Source: UBA1715 sp045600045
GTDB lineage: Bacteria; Bacteroidota; Bacteroidia; Bacteroidales; UBA1715
Assembly: GCA_045600045.1 (NCBI GenBank)
Contig: JAZRXD010000066.1
Coordinates: 1 to 25,340, forward strand
DNA: 25,340 nucleotides
Direction of reading: 5' to 3'
The position numbers and the translations under genes were made by a program. Below are positions 9,501 to 14,229 of the stretch, piece after piece. A model generated the notes under the pieces. That model saw nothing but the letters and a program-made list of their open reading frames with translations, ran no database searches and was not told the DNA's origin. Positions within the stretch are counted from its first letter, which is position 1. Every line of letters starts with the position of its first letter.

Positions 9501-9750
9501 GAATTCGGTTATTCCAGATTTGTCACCAATTAATACGGTTGAATCAAATCAAATATCAGTTTATAGCAAAGGACATTATGTTGTTGTTGAAAATGTTGAA
9601 ATTTCAGATGTGGAAATATATGACATAACTGGTCGTTGCGTAAGTAAGAATGGCGCGAATGCGGTGTCATCATCAGAAATTTATGTGGAAAAAACTGGTG
9701 TTTATGTAGTTAGAATTGGCGGATTTGCCCAACGAGTTGTGATAAAATAA
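514..9750 (+). CDS. Giant multidomain T9SS-secreted hemicellulase (CE4 - CBM - GH11 - GH8 - CBM35 - GH26)
   Basis: A single uninterrupted 3078-residue frame. Order by residue: signal peptide 1-22; NodB/CE4 deacetylase about 35-245 (TFDDG near 43-48, HSVNH 94-98, LIHE with H200); a beta-rich segment to about 335; CBM4_9-like 351-500; Gly linker; GH11 xylanase 510-749 (nucleophile E635 in IEFYIVE, acid/base E729 in LLCEVGG); Asp/Pro/Glu linker; GH8 about 773-1175 (E862 in RTEGMSYG, D921 in APDGEM, probable base D1071 in MDYNW); three Flg_new repeats 1226-1408; CBM35-like 1411-1531; GH26 about 1536-1876 (acid/base E1719 in WRPVHEASG, nucleophile E1816 in TLAENG). A stalk of eight more Flg_new and six FIVAR-like modules follows (about 1932-2840), then two GQYP-containing helical repeats and a T9SS type A sorting domain (about 3005-3078; EIYDITGR, GVYVVRI, ending VVIK). 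Inferred role: extracellular attack on acetylated xylan and on mannan. Domain identities come from motifs; exact specificities are inferred. No SusC/D genes adjoin it. Confidence 0.92.
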   Translation: MKTKRITSLLVALGIGVCSFSQSVPSGYTVGTWSGFRNSAATFTFDDGCANQSTATATLDEYGYKASFYPPTSWVSNWSVFQTRVNNGHEVGSHSVNHGNTMPDSEIQQSKSIINNNVTGQDCNTITYPNCNEPSESVLKQYYIGGRICNGQVEGPTPSNYYQIGSLICGNQGSYNSLSSFQTAFTTAINKNGWAVFLIHEIDNGNGQANGYSPLSSSLFEQVVSYVHDNDSKIWLTTFRNAILYSQERDKLSLTETAKSSTQYTLSASVSITSSIVTYDFPITVRRVMPSGWTNFAASQNGKDIAVKTITSGGKTYAQFDVVPGKTYTLEDRESEYTEEGEEEPENTSTNGISNGEFDSGTSGWAIQNNENAKGTMTAVTNANLSGKNAVSICPDGNSGTEAWHIQMYQNVTLKPNTTYSYTFTAKAASARNLVVMVQKVAADYDTYDWQQFSLTTTAQNFSSSFTTPSDAAADSKIAFCIGGADGCVYIDNIVFNVPSSGGGGGNSSHYETDACTHTTKLSGGTTLTQSSGGGHNIPDNEFNYELWFDGSNGGASMTYFGGENDCAFKASWNNCGDYLARVGFYYGGGSTKTYKDYDNIHAEFNYKDSKSGNGGGSYSYIGVYGWTLVPNEIEFYIVEDSFTPNGGGMYYGSQVVGTYECDGATYTLRVGQRNNAPSISGTSTFKQIFAVRSSFRECGHISVSEHFKNWEKNGITLGNMYDCKLLCEVGGGSGSIEYTYATMYYGDPKDPEDPDEPDNPENPGTIDVSGDLSKYFIDKAYVGPSCDALKGEEVNGGAYYTGEYTNLFTKYLGKTQAQVDEKMQNLWKHFFTVNGQNTVYYETNNNMAYIYDTGNQDVRTEGMSYGLMICVQMGDRDKFDKIWRWAKKYMQYKKGDQREGLFAWQCETNGNIKGASCAPDGEMYFLTALWFASHRWGNDGDINYEEEAQYLANQILNKPGRSGGQVSPIFNFSNHIVTFGETSYQFTDPSYNLPGFLELWARWSNTNKDFWAQAPAAARTLLQKASNSKTGLFPDYSQFDGTPYRPDWAGYDTRQYKYDASRSAMNVGMDYNWFAADEEQPKMMSRLLNFFKNDNFSHGYYNWDGTGGEDYYNQAMHGSNGVAVFALKNEESLAKTYVQRLWDAQVPTGQWRYYNGMVYFLSMLHASGYFKIYKPMPEIITKKLSGPAPVTFNGVDYTKDTTFQALVDCEIYDVTITIEAPVEVKHTVIFKDYDGKELKSEEVVEGEAATAPTNPTRTGYTFKEWNADFTNVTEDLVVTAVYEINTYKVTFVDYDGSTLKEQTVEYGSAATAPTDPTRTGYIFKEWDKDFSAVTEVLTVTATYTEIEKFTVVFQDYDGTELKSEKVEKGKSATAPTNPTRSGYTFVGWDIDFDNITKDIVVKATYNQNDSGSKYEAENATIANGASVSSNGSASGGKYVRMQEGKLTFNVNVTNAGMYNVKIAYSLTEDYKAQFLTVNGSQVGTVAFNQSGTSNPTFASVDACVMLNAGANTIGLEKSWGYVDIDYIEISTYERTSFNIDEALVTPNPQPAAAEIYEFLKDNFGKKSISGVMTLDVLNNYDALPLASQAEVSYIKTNSGKYPAIVGFDFMHSTGKNSTNDWQKAYTTAIIAMAKELWDEGGIPTFSWHWRDPNQNGDDFYTDKCSFNLTNAFTNSSCSAWNTNSTEYKNIVKDIDVIAGYLQQLQCEGVSVLWRPVHEASGAWFWWGSKGATAYKQLYKLIFDRLVNYHGLHNLIWVWNSDGTDADWYPGDEFVDVVGRDFYYGEGATYNHSSLVCDYEALAKQTEGKKIITLAENGAVPYPENMDNDGALWSWFMPWYGDYVTSDNHNKKSDWNTIMNDSRVITLDDMKGWDNRTKIYDTTTVGTVYSKYGFSITPSAEGDSENELTVKSKQGCDSTIVLFLHANAKDIVEYTVTFVDYDDSEISKQTVEEGEDATAPTEPTRDGYTFSGWDKEFTNVTSDLIVKAQYTEKGKADYTALNAAIANAEKISSTDYTATSISALNEVLIEAKAVEKDLYADSQSVIDAATTALQNAIKALVPVFTVTFVDYDGKELSVQTVESGKSAVAPSNPTREGYVFDKWDTDFSKVTATITVKAVYATKDKADYSALNAAISNAESKTESNYSSTSWKSLQEALTSAKSVDKDLFAENQKIVDDATVALQNALSSLIEVFTVTFVDYDGKELDSQVVEKGKSANAPSNPTRENYEFSGWVGSYENVTAHVTVTASYTEKGKANYTELDNAILAAENKSSDQAMFTDNSWSTVQTALTAAKGVDRNLFAEDQNVIDDAKNALLTALSGLSVKSFSVKFVADGQTISEQTIEYGKSATAPSNPTKAGYDFVKWVGDYSNVTKDLTITAEFAEKGKADYSELDAAIQSAENVDEEQYSASSLAILQSALDGANNVSRDLLAEDQSVVDAATDALQNAIKALSLKTFTVTFVADGNVVAEKTVEYGKSTTVPSSPTKVGYDFVKWNGDFSEVTSNITIVAEFTVQTFIVTFVDYNGSELSKQTVEYGKSAQTPVEQPQRAGYEFSGWVGTYENVTANVTITASYTEKGKAVYTALDNAIAAVLMLPESKYSADSWADLQSALADANKIDRNLEEKDQNIVDAAAAALNDAIKNLKLNIFVVKFIVDGNVVDEQQIEYGGSATIPTSTPEKAGYDFVRWNGSYTNIVSNISIVAEFKAKATADYSLLDATIARANAVESIRYDELSLAKLQSALNDAKNVDRNLFAEGQSVVDEAIDNLQSALNGLVYKTFLVQFVVDNVVVSSQNVEYGKSAIAPANPIKNGFNFVKWNTNYSYVTSELTIVAEFTEKPFVTIDKSILNSTINEANNTIEKAEGNTGNNPGQYPSKAVLDFQSAIDKAQSVYDNATTQTDVDNEVLILEEAIKEFIESINPENVDFKELNSLIKHANSLLDTTSVGTKPGQYPLMENWDLTNAVLDAKELIAKTNVKQYEVNEEVKALRTAIESYLNSVIPDLSPINTVESNQISVYSKGHYVVVENVEISDVEIYDITGRCVSKNGANAVSSSEIYVEKTGVYVVRIGGFAQRVVIK
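4189..4737 (+). repeat. Three tandem InlB/Flg_new (Listeria-Bacteroides) repeats between GH8 and CBM35
   Basis: Three successive copies of about 61 codons lie inside the giant gene. Each has VxFxDYDG near the start, a central APTxPTRxGY and a terminal pattern of W, D-F and TxxY. These beta-grasp-like repeats are known as surface-protein spacer modules. Here they separate the xylan-directed half from the mannan-directed half of the protein. Confidence 0.85.
6307..9030 (+). repeat. Alternating Flg_new / FIVAR-like repeat stalk
   Basis: Eight Flg_new copies (starting near 6307, 6700, 7090, 7489, 7879, 8056, 8454 and 8845) alternate with six helical FIVAR-like modules (6499, 6889, 7279, 7675, 8251 and 8644). 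The helical modules share Y-x-x-L-x-x-A-I, an S-W/L-x-x-L/V-Q pattern, R/K-D/N-L and Q-x-V-x-D-A. Module starts are exactly 390 bp apart for the first three pairs. The 17-nt string GTAACATTTGTTGATTA occurs at 6319, 6709, 7099 and 8068. One copy lacks its helical partner, giving two Flg_new repeats in a row at 7879-8250. This is a protein-level repeat, not a CRISPR array. Confidence 0.85.
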
Positions 9751-9769
9751 ATCACATTACAGTTTATAG

Positions 9770-9801
9770 AAAAGGGACTTCGAATTTTCGGAGTCCCTTT
9801 T
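9770..9801 (+). terminator. Terminator of the giant hemicellulase gene
   Basis: A 14-bp stem with one T-G wobble (9770-9783 with 9788-9801) closes a short AT loop and ends in TTTT. It lies 20 nt beyond the stop codon. Confidence 0.8.
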
Positions 9802-9856
9802 CTGTGCTCTTTTTCTTAGTACATAATGTGATAGACTGCAAATTTCAAACTGTTTG

Positions 9857-9906
9857 CATCAAAAGAAAAAGTCTTTCCTTACAGAAAGACTTTTTCGCTT
9901 TTGATG
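9857..9906 (-). terminator. Long hairpin, terminator of the minus-strand nitroreductase gene
   Basis: Inner arms 9866-9877 and 9884-9895 pair perfectly over 12 bp around a 6-nt loop. Outer arms 9857-9865 and 9898-9906 add 9 bp, with only CG 9896-9897 bulged. On the minus strand the inner stem ends in a T-rich run, and the structure starts 16 nt after the stop of the nitroreductase gene. Together with 9770-9801 it insulates two convergent genes. Confidence 0.75.
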
Positions 9907-9921
9907 ATATGTTATAAAGTC

Positions 9922-10554
9922 CTATTTTTTAAATCCAATAGATTGTGAAAGAATTACTTTTTGTGTTGCTGGAAGATTCAATGTTTTGCTTACTAAATTT
10001 TTATCTACATAACCTCGAATAACGCATCCAAGATTTTCCGAAGCGCAAATCAAATATACGTTTTGTGCGATTAGTCCACAGTCGGCGTAAGCCATTACGT
10101 CGCGATTGTTTGCAACTATTGATTCCATTTTTGCGTAGTCGGCAACATATACTATATTCATTGCGGCGGTCGCAACGTAATCTTGTCCGCCAGCAACTTT
10201 TCTGTTATCGCCTTTTGCTAACAAAACCAATTCGTTTTTCTTGTCATTCCAACGATAAATTCCCGATGGAAGAAATACATACAATGTGAATTCTTGACAA
10301 TTCATTGCTGAAGGTGCCGTTCGTTTGTCCGGACGATTCATTCCGTAAGCCGCCCATAGAATATTTGATATTTGTTGTTCAGTCAAATTCTTGTTTGTGT
10401 CGTATTCTTTGGTTGATTTACGGTTTTGCAAACAATAGGTTATGGATTTCCCGCCATCTTTTTGTGGTGCAGGTAATGAAATGTTTTGTGCTTCTGTTGT
10501 CATTGCAAGTGCGCTAAGTAATAATAAATTACATATAAATCGTTGTGTTTTCAT
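9922..10554 (-). CDS. Exported SagB-like nitroreductase family protein
   Basis: 210 residues from the ATG at 10554, chosen because it opens a typical signal peptide (MKTQRFICNLLLLSALA...EAQ); the longer frame only adds an unlikely 19-residue N-terminus. The mature part has R-K-S-T-K-E-Y-D, then LTEQQISNILWAAYGMNRP, RTAPSAMNCQEF, GIYRW, ADCGLIAQNVYL and a final LSQSIGFKK, the usual order in SagB/ThcOx-like FMN nitroreductases. Members bind FMN and reduce nitro or quinone compounds or oxidise azolines; the substrate here is unknown. No lipobox Cys is present, so a soluble periplasmic protein is likely. Its start overlaps the end of the upstream small membrane-protein gene by 26 nt in another frame, suggesting co-transcription and translational coupling. 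Confidence 0.85.
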   Translation of the reverse strand: MKTQRFICNLLLLSALAMTTEAQNISLPAPQKDGGKSITYCLQNRKSTKEYDTNKNLTEQQISNILWAAYGMNRPDKRTAPSAMNCQEFTLYVFLPSGIYRWNDKKNELVLLAKGDNRKVAGGQDYVATAAMNIVYVADYAKMESIVANNRDVMAYADCGLIAQNVYLICASENLGCVIRGYVDKNLVSKTLNLPATQKVILSQSIGFKK

Positions 10555-10756
10555 TGTCGTTATTATTCTCGTTTGAATTGTTTGTCGTATCAAGAAAAAT
10601 GTAAACTGCAACGGTAATTACGTGGAATAATAAAATTAAAAGTGTCCACAATAATTTTTCGCTTGTGGTACGTAGATTTTTTTCGGCAATCCAAATTTGG
10701 TGAAGTAGCCAAATGTCAAGTACAATGCCGATTGTGATTATAAGAACTCGAACCAT
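10529..10756 (-). CDS. Small PLDc_N-like two-helix membrane protein
   Basis: 75 residues from the ATG at 10756; an upstream in-frame TTG at 10780 is less likely. Two hydrophobic helices (VLIITIGIVLDIWLLHQIWI and LLWTLLILLFHVITVAVYIF) are separated by a short charged loop, followed by an Asn/Glu-rich tail (TTNNSNENNNDNENTT). The first helix, the K-x-L-W-x-L-L-I-L-L-F turn and the closing V-Y-I-F-L resemble the PLDc_N domain, a small membrane module of unknown function found alone or before phospholipase D domains. The position usually occupied by Pro in that turn is His here. A TAnnTTTG element sits just upstream on the same strand, and it probably heads a two-gene operon with the nitroreductase. 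Confidence 0.7.
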   Translation of the reverse strand: MVRVLIITIGIVLDIWLLHQIWIAEKNLRTTSEKLLWTLLILLFHVITVAVYIFLDTTNNSNENNNDNENTTIYM

Positions 10757-10777
10757 ATTTTTTCTTTTGTTACTTTG

Positions 10778-10785
10778 CAAATGTA
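10778..10785 (-). promoter_or_regulatory. -7 promoter element for the small membrane protein / nitroreductase operon
   Basis: Read on the minus strand the site is TACATTTG, an exact TAnnTTTG match, 21 nt before the ATG at 10756. No good -33 TTTG was found at the expected distance, so the call rests on the -7 box and its position. Confidence 0.5.
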
Positions 10786-10837
10786 TAAAGAAAATTTCTT
10801 AAAAATTATGAATACTTTTACAGCAAATTAAAAAGCT

Positions 10838-11791
10838 ATGCTGATTTTTATTGCACTTTTGTTATCGGTTGTATTACAACTCGTTGCGTCGATTCTGGCT
10901 ATTAGCTTGATAAAGCGTACACGTTATAATGTTGCGTGGATTGTGCTTTCCATTGGTTTTACTTTGATGGCAGTGCAGCGAATTTACGATTTGTTGTATA
11001 TGTCGTATTTGTTCCAGCATTCAAAAGAACACGTCGATGATTTTTCGGTAATCGGTAATTGGATTTCGGTGCTTGTGTCGTTGCTGATTTTTGTAGGAAC
11101 AATATATATCAAGAAGTTGTTCAACTATACGCGACGCATGGAAAATCTTGCAAAAGAAAATGAAAACCGCGTGTTTTCGGCTATTGTGAAAACCGAGGAA
11201 CACGAACGTCAAATGTTTGCTAAAGAATTGCACGATGGGCTTGGACCTATTCTCTCTTCGGTAAAAATGGCTTTTTCTGCATTGAATAAGGATATTGTTA
11301 CCGAATCAAATAAACAAATTTTGTTAAAAACCAACTTTGCGATTGATGAGGCGATTATAACAATAAAGGAAATTTCGAATAAATTGAGTCCGCATATCCT
11401 TTCCAATTTTGGTCTGGAGCGTGCGGTGAAATCTTTCTTGGACACAATCATGATTAAACAAAATGTTCAAGTTGATTTTGATTCGAATTTGGCTGGAAGC
11501 CGTTACGATTTTAATATTGAAACGGTTGTGTATCGTGTTGTGTGCGAGTTGATTACGAATACACTTCGTCATGCGAATGCTCAAAAGATTACAATAAAAT
11601 TCATTCATCAAAATGATTGTTTGAGTGTGAATTATTCTGACGATGGCGTTGGCTTTGATATGAATAATCTAACGCATAAAGGCATGGGACTTTCGAATAT
11701 GGAATCGCGTGTGAAATCTATCAATGGAGCTATTGCAATTGTGAGCTCTCCGAATAATGGAATGAAAGTATCGATAAATGTAAGAATTTAA
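10838..11791 (+). CDS. Membrane sensor histidine kinase, NarL/DegS-type (HisKA_3)
   Basis: 317 residues. Three probable membrane helices lie in the first 95 residues (about 2-24, 33-50 and 73-91) with little periplasmic sequence between them, so the signal is probably sensed in or near the membrane. A linker helix leads to the HisKA_3 dimerisation motif EEHERQMFAKELHDGLGP, in which H132 is the predicted phosphorylation site. The HATPase_c part shows the N box (ELITNTLRHANA), the G1 box (DDGVGF) and the G2 box (KGMGLSNM). Its stop overlaps the start of the response-regulator gene by one base (TAATG), so the two form a coupled pair. What it senses cannot be deduced from sequence. Confidence 0.92.
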   Translation: MLIFIALLLSVVLQLVASILAISLIKRTRYNVAWIVLSIGFTLMAVQRIYDLLYMSYLFQHSKEHVDDFSVIGNWISVLVSLLIFVGTIYIKKLFNYTRRMENLAKENENRVFSAIVKTEEHERQMFAKELHDGLGPILSSVKMAFSALNKDIVTESNKQILLKTNFAIDEAIITIKEISNKLSPHILSNFGLERAVKSFLDTIMIKQNVQVDFDSNLAGSRYDFNIETVVYRVVCELITNTLRHANAQKITIKFIHQNDCLSVNYSDDGVGFDMNNLTHKGMGLSNMESRVKSINGAIAIVSSPNNGMKVSINVRI

Positions 11792-12432
11792 TGGAAAAGT
11801 TGCATATACATTTGGTTGACGATCACTCGTTGTTTCGCGAAGGATTAAAATTCTTGCTTTCCAATTGTGATTTTGTTTCTCAAGTTGATGAATCGGAAAA
11901 TGGAAAAATCTTTTTGGAAAAACTTGAAAAACAAGTTCCCGATGTTGTGCTAATGGATATAGAAATGCCAGAAATAGACGGGATTACGGCGTCGAAGTTG
12001 GCGTTGGAGAAATATCCGAATCTTAAAATTATCGCACTTTCAATGTATGCCGAAGAGGAATATTATACGAAAATGATTGACGTTGGTGTTCGTGGCTTTT
12101 TACTTAAAAATTCCCAGTTCGAAGATGTTCAAAAGGCAATACTTGATGTGAACGAGGGCAATAACTTTTTTTCGCAGGAAATTCTTGATAGAATTATTGC
12201 CAATATGTACAAAAAGAAAACCGAGAAACCAATTCTCGATTTAACTGATCGCGAAATAGAAGTGTTATATAATATTTGCAAAGGTTTGTCTAATCAAGAA
12301 ATTGCTGAGTTGTTGTGCATTAGCAAACGTACGGTTGACAAACACCGAGAAAATTTATTGCTGAAAACCGAAGCGAAAAATACTGCGGGCTTGGTTGTAT
12401 ATGCCATTAAAAATGGAATATTTGAGATTTAA
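11791..12432 (+). CDS. LuxR/NarL-family response regulator
   Basis: 213 residues. The receiver domain (about 5-120) has the acidic pair DD in HLVDDHSLF, the phospho-acceptor D56 in VLMDIEMPEIDG, the Ser switch in ALSMYAEEEY and the conserved Lys in FLLKNS. The output domain (about 148-213) is a LuxR helix-turn-helix: LTDREIEVLYNICKGLSNQE, IAELLCISKRTVDKHRENLL. It is the cognate partner of the kinase immediately upstream, with one-base overlap. Targets are unknown; nothing in the window carries an obvious shared operator. The gene ends facing a convergent glycosyltransferase gene, with no clear terminator hairpin in the 58-nt gap. Confidence 0.95.
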   Translation: MEKLHIHLVDDHSLFREGLKFLLSNCDFVSQVDESENGKIFLEKLEKQVPDVVLMDIEMPEIDGITASKLALEKYPNLKIIALSMYAEEEYYTKMIDVGVRGFLLKNSQFEDVQKAILDVNEGNNFFSQEILDRIIANMYKKKTEKPILDLTDREIEVLYNICKGLSNQEIAELLCISKRTVDKHRENLLLKTEAKNTAGLVVYAIKNGIFEI

Positions 12433-12490
12433 ATTGATTGAAGATTGTCTATTGAAATTCCTTTGGCCGAATAAATAGAGTTGTTGTCAA

Positions 12491-13531
12491 TTACGCTTTG
12501 GGTTCGTCTAAAATTTCTTCAATACAATTAACTAATTCCTTATTTAATTTTCTTTGTTTGATGTACCAATATCTGTCTTTTGGTTCAAGATAATGTCCGA
12601 GGTAAACTTGTTCGCTTTGCCCAGGTGTTGGCACCAAAATGGCTTTGCATTTCAATTCTTCGTAGTCCATTATCGAACTATAGCCAGCTCTGGAAATCAC
12701 TAAACGGCTTCCGCAAATTAATTGGTTGATTTCGTTGTTTGTTGCAAAAGTTTGAATTTTGCAATTACCGATTTTTGTGGAATTGTTGTGTGGTGCCACA
12801 ACTCCGCGTATCAAACAAGATTTGTAAGGAAGTTTCGGCAAAATTTCTCGAAGTTTCGTTTCCAAAATTCCTCGTTGTGGTTCCGGTCCGGAAAGAATGG
12901 CAACAATATCAAATTCTTTTTCACAATTGATTTTCTTTCGCCCAGAAAGAGGGCCGATAAAGTAGCTGTTTGGAATTTTCCAGCTATGTGATAAAATTCC
13001 CGATATGTTTTTGGTTCCGCTGTAATCGGGAATCCAACATTCGTCGAATTTTGCAATGATAAATTTGTTTGCCAAATAAAACGGATATTCTAACCAACGG
13101 AAAATCCATGGCAGTCGAATTCTGATTTGGTGTGTGATGAAAACTGATTTGCACAATTTGCTGTGCATTCCAAATCTGTTGTCGGAAATCAAAATCGAAG
13201 CGGAATATTTCAAAACTAATTCGTTTGCCAATCGTTCTTCGTTTGCTTTGATTGAAAAAGCTTTTGGAATTTGTATGAGCAATTTTAGAAAAGTGGAAAA
13301 TGCGTTTGTGCTGTAGGAAATTCCATAGGCGGGAATTTGTTCGTGCGTCAATTCAGGAAATTCTTGCTTGAGTAGTTCAAACGAACGTCCCGAGGATGCA
13401 ACAATGCATTTGTTCCCGTTTCTAATGAGTTCTCTTATGATTGGAATGCAGCGTGTGGCGTGTCCTAGTCCCCAGTCAAGTGGAGATACTATTACTGTTT
13501 GATTATTGATTTCTGCTATTCTGTTTTTCAT
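12491..13531 (-). CDS. MurG-like glycosyltransferase (TIGR00661/GT28-like family)
   Basis: 346 residues starting at the ATG at 13531, where the typical beginning MKNRIAEINNQTVIVSPLDW is reached; a longer open frame to 13747 would run across the divergent promoter and into rdgB, so it was not used. The N-terminal Rossmann half carries the family signature SPLDWGLGHATRC (residues 16-28). The C-terminal half has the nucleotide-sugar binding pattern SRAGYSSIMDYEEL followed by LVPTPGQSEQ. This resembles archaeal/bacterial MJ1255-type and MurG/GT28 enzymes, which transfer a sugar from UDP-sugar to an acceptor. Donor and acceptor are not known. It is a soluble or peripheral membrane protein and is divergent from rdgB across an 85-nt gap. 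Confidence 0.85.
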   Translation of the reverse strand: MKNRIAEINNQTVIVSPLDWGLGHATRCIPIIRELIRNGNKCIVASSGRSFELLKQEFPELTHEQIPAYGISYSTNAFSTFLKLLIQIPKAFSIKANEERLANELVLKYSASILISDNRFGMHSKLCKSVFITHQIRIRLPWIFRWLEYPFYLANKFIIAKFDECWIPDYSGTKNISGILSHSWKIPNSYFIGPLSGRKKINCEKEFDIVAILSGPEPQRGILETKLREILPKLPYKSCLIRGVVAPHNNSTKIGNCKIQTFATNNEINQLICGSRLVISRAGYSSIMDYEELKCKAILVPTPGQSEQVYLGHYLEPKDRYWYIKQRKLNKELVNCIEEILDEPKA

Positions 13532-13551
13532 AGTCCGCTCAAAAAGGTGGG

Positions 13552-13559
13552 CAAAAATA
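13552..13559 (-). promoter_or_regulatory. -7 promoter element for the MurG-like glycosyltransferase
   Basis: On the minus strand this reads TATTTTTG, an exact TAnnTTTG match, 20 nt upstream of the ATG at 13531. A convincing -33 box is not evident. Confidence 0.5.
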
Positions 13560-13593
13560 CTCTTTTTATTGAATTTAGAATAATACGAATCGT

Positions 13594-13601
13594 TATCTTT
13601 G
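13594..13601 (+). promoter_or_regulatory. -7 promoter element for rdgB
   Basis: TATCTTTG matches TAnnTTTG and is followed by C, as often seen in Bacteroidota promoters. Initiation near 13608 would leave a leader of only about 10 nt before the ATG at 13617. Confidence 0.5.
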
Positions 13602-13616
13602 CGAAAAGTTAATACA

Positions 13617-14192
13617 ATGGAACTGATTTTGGCATCAAATAACCGACATAAACTCGAAGAAATTTCGAAAATCGCTGGTGATAAATTTACTATTTTAAAT
13701 CTAAAACAAGCAAATTGCGAAGGTGAAATTCCAGAAACGGGCAACACGTTGGAGGAAAATGCTTTGCAAAAAGCTCATTGGGTTTATGACAAAACTGGGA
13801 AAAATTGTTTCGCCGACGATACAGGTCTTGAAATTGATGCGTTGAATGGTGCTCCTGGCGTTTATACAGCTCGTTTTGCTGGCGAAAATTGTACTCCGAA
13901 AGATAATATTGTAAAAACTCTTTCGTTAATGAATGGCAAAACAAACCGTGTTGCATATTTCAAAACGGTGATAGCTTGTATTATTGATGGAAAAGAGTAT
14001 TTGTTCAAAGGCGAAGTGAAAGGTTCTATTGCTGTAGAGGAAATGGGTGAAGGTGGCTTTGGCTACGATCCGATTTTTATTCCGGAAGGTTATGATGTTT
14101 CATTTGCTCAAATGCCGCTTGATAAGAAAAATACAATGAGCCATCGTGGTCGCGCAACTGCAAAATTCATGGAGTTTTTGCAATCTTTGTAG
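13617..14192 (+). CDS. rdgB: XTP/dITP diphosphatase (RdgB/HAM1 family)
   Basis: 191 residues, normal for the family, starting at the ATG at 13617 (MELILASNNRHKLEEI). Family motifs are all present: SNNRHK at the start for nucleotide triphosphate binding, FADDTGLEIDAL with the metal-binding and catalytic acidic residues, GAPGVYTARFAGE, FGYDPIFIPEG and SHRGRA near the C-terminus. The enzyme hydrolyses non-canonical purine nucleoside triphosphates (ITP, dITP, XTP) to monophosphate and pyrophosphate, keeping deaminated bases out of DNA and RNA. It is transcribed divergently from the glycosyltransferase gene. The promoter of the downstream operon begins inside its last codons, so the two transcription units are tightly packed. 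Confidence 0.96.
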   Translation: MELILASNNRHKLEEISKIAGDKFTILNLKQANCEGEIPETGNTLEENALQKAHWVYDKTGKNCFADDTGLEIDALNGAPGVYTARFAGENCTPKDNIVKTLSLMNGKTNRVAYFKTVIACIIDGKEYLFKGEVKGSIAVEEMGEGGFGYDPIFIPEGYDVSFAQMPLDKKNTMSHRGRATAKFMEFLQSL

Positions 14193-14216
14193 AGAATGCC
14201 AAAAAGATTATATTTG
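14186..14216 (+). promoter_or_regulatory. Bacteroidota-type promoter of the glycosyltransferase-pyrC-S46 operon
   Basis: TTTG at 14186-14189 and TATATTTG at 14209-14216 are separated by exactly 19 nt, an ideal match to the Bacteroides -33/-7 pattern. The -33 box lies within the last codons of rdgB. Expected initiation near 14223 gives a leader of only a few bases before the ATG at 14230. Confidence 0.7.
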
Positions 14217-14229
14217 AAAAAATATTTGT

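Noticed and set aside
12433..12490. Search for a terminator between the response regulator and the convergent glycosyltransferase gene.
   Set aside because: No stable hairpin with a T tract is visible in either direction, so none is called.
13532..13747. N-terminal extension of the MurG-like glycosyltransferase.
   Set aside because: It would run through the divergent promoter region and into rdgB on the other strand. The family's natural start is the ATG at 13531.
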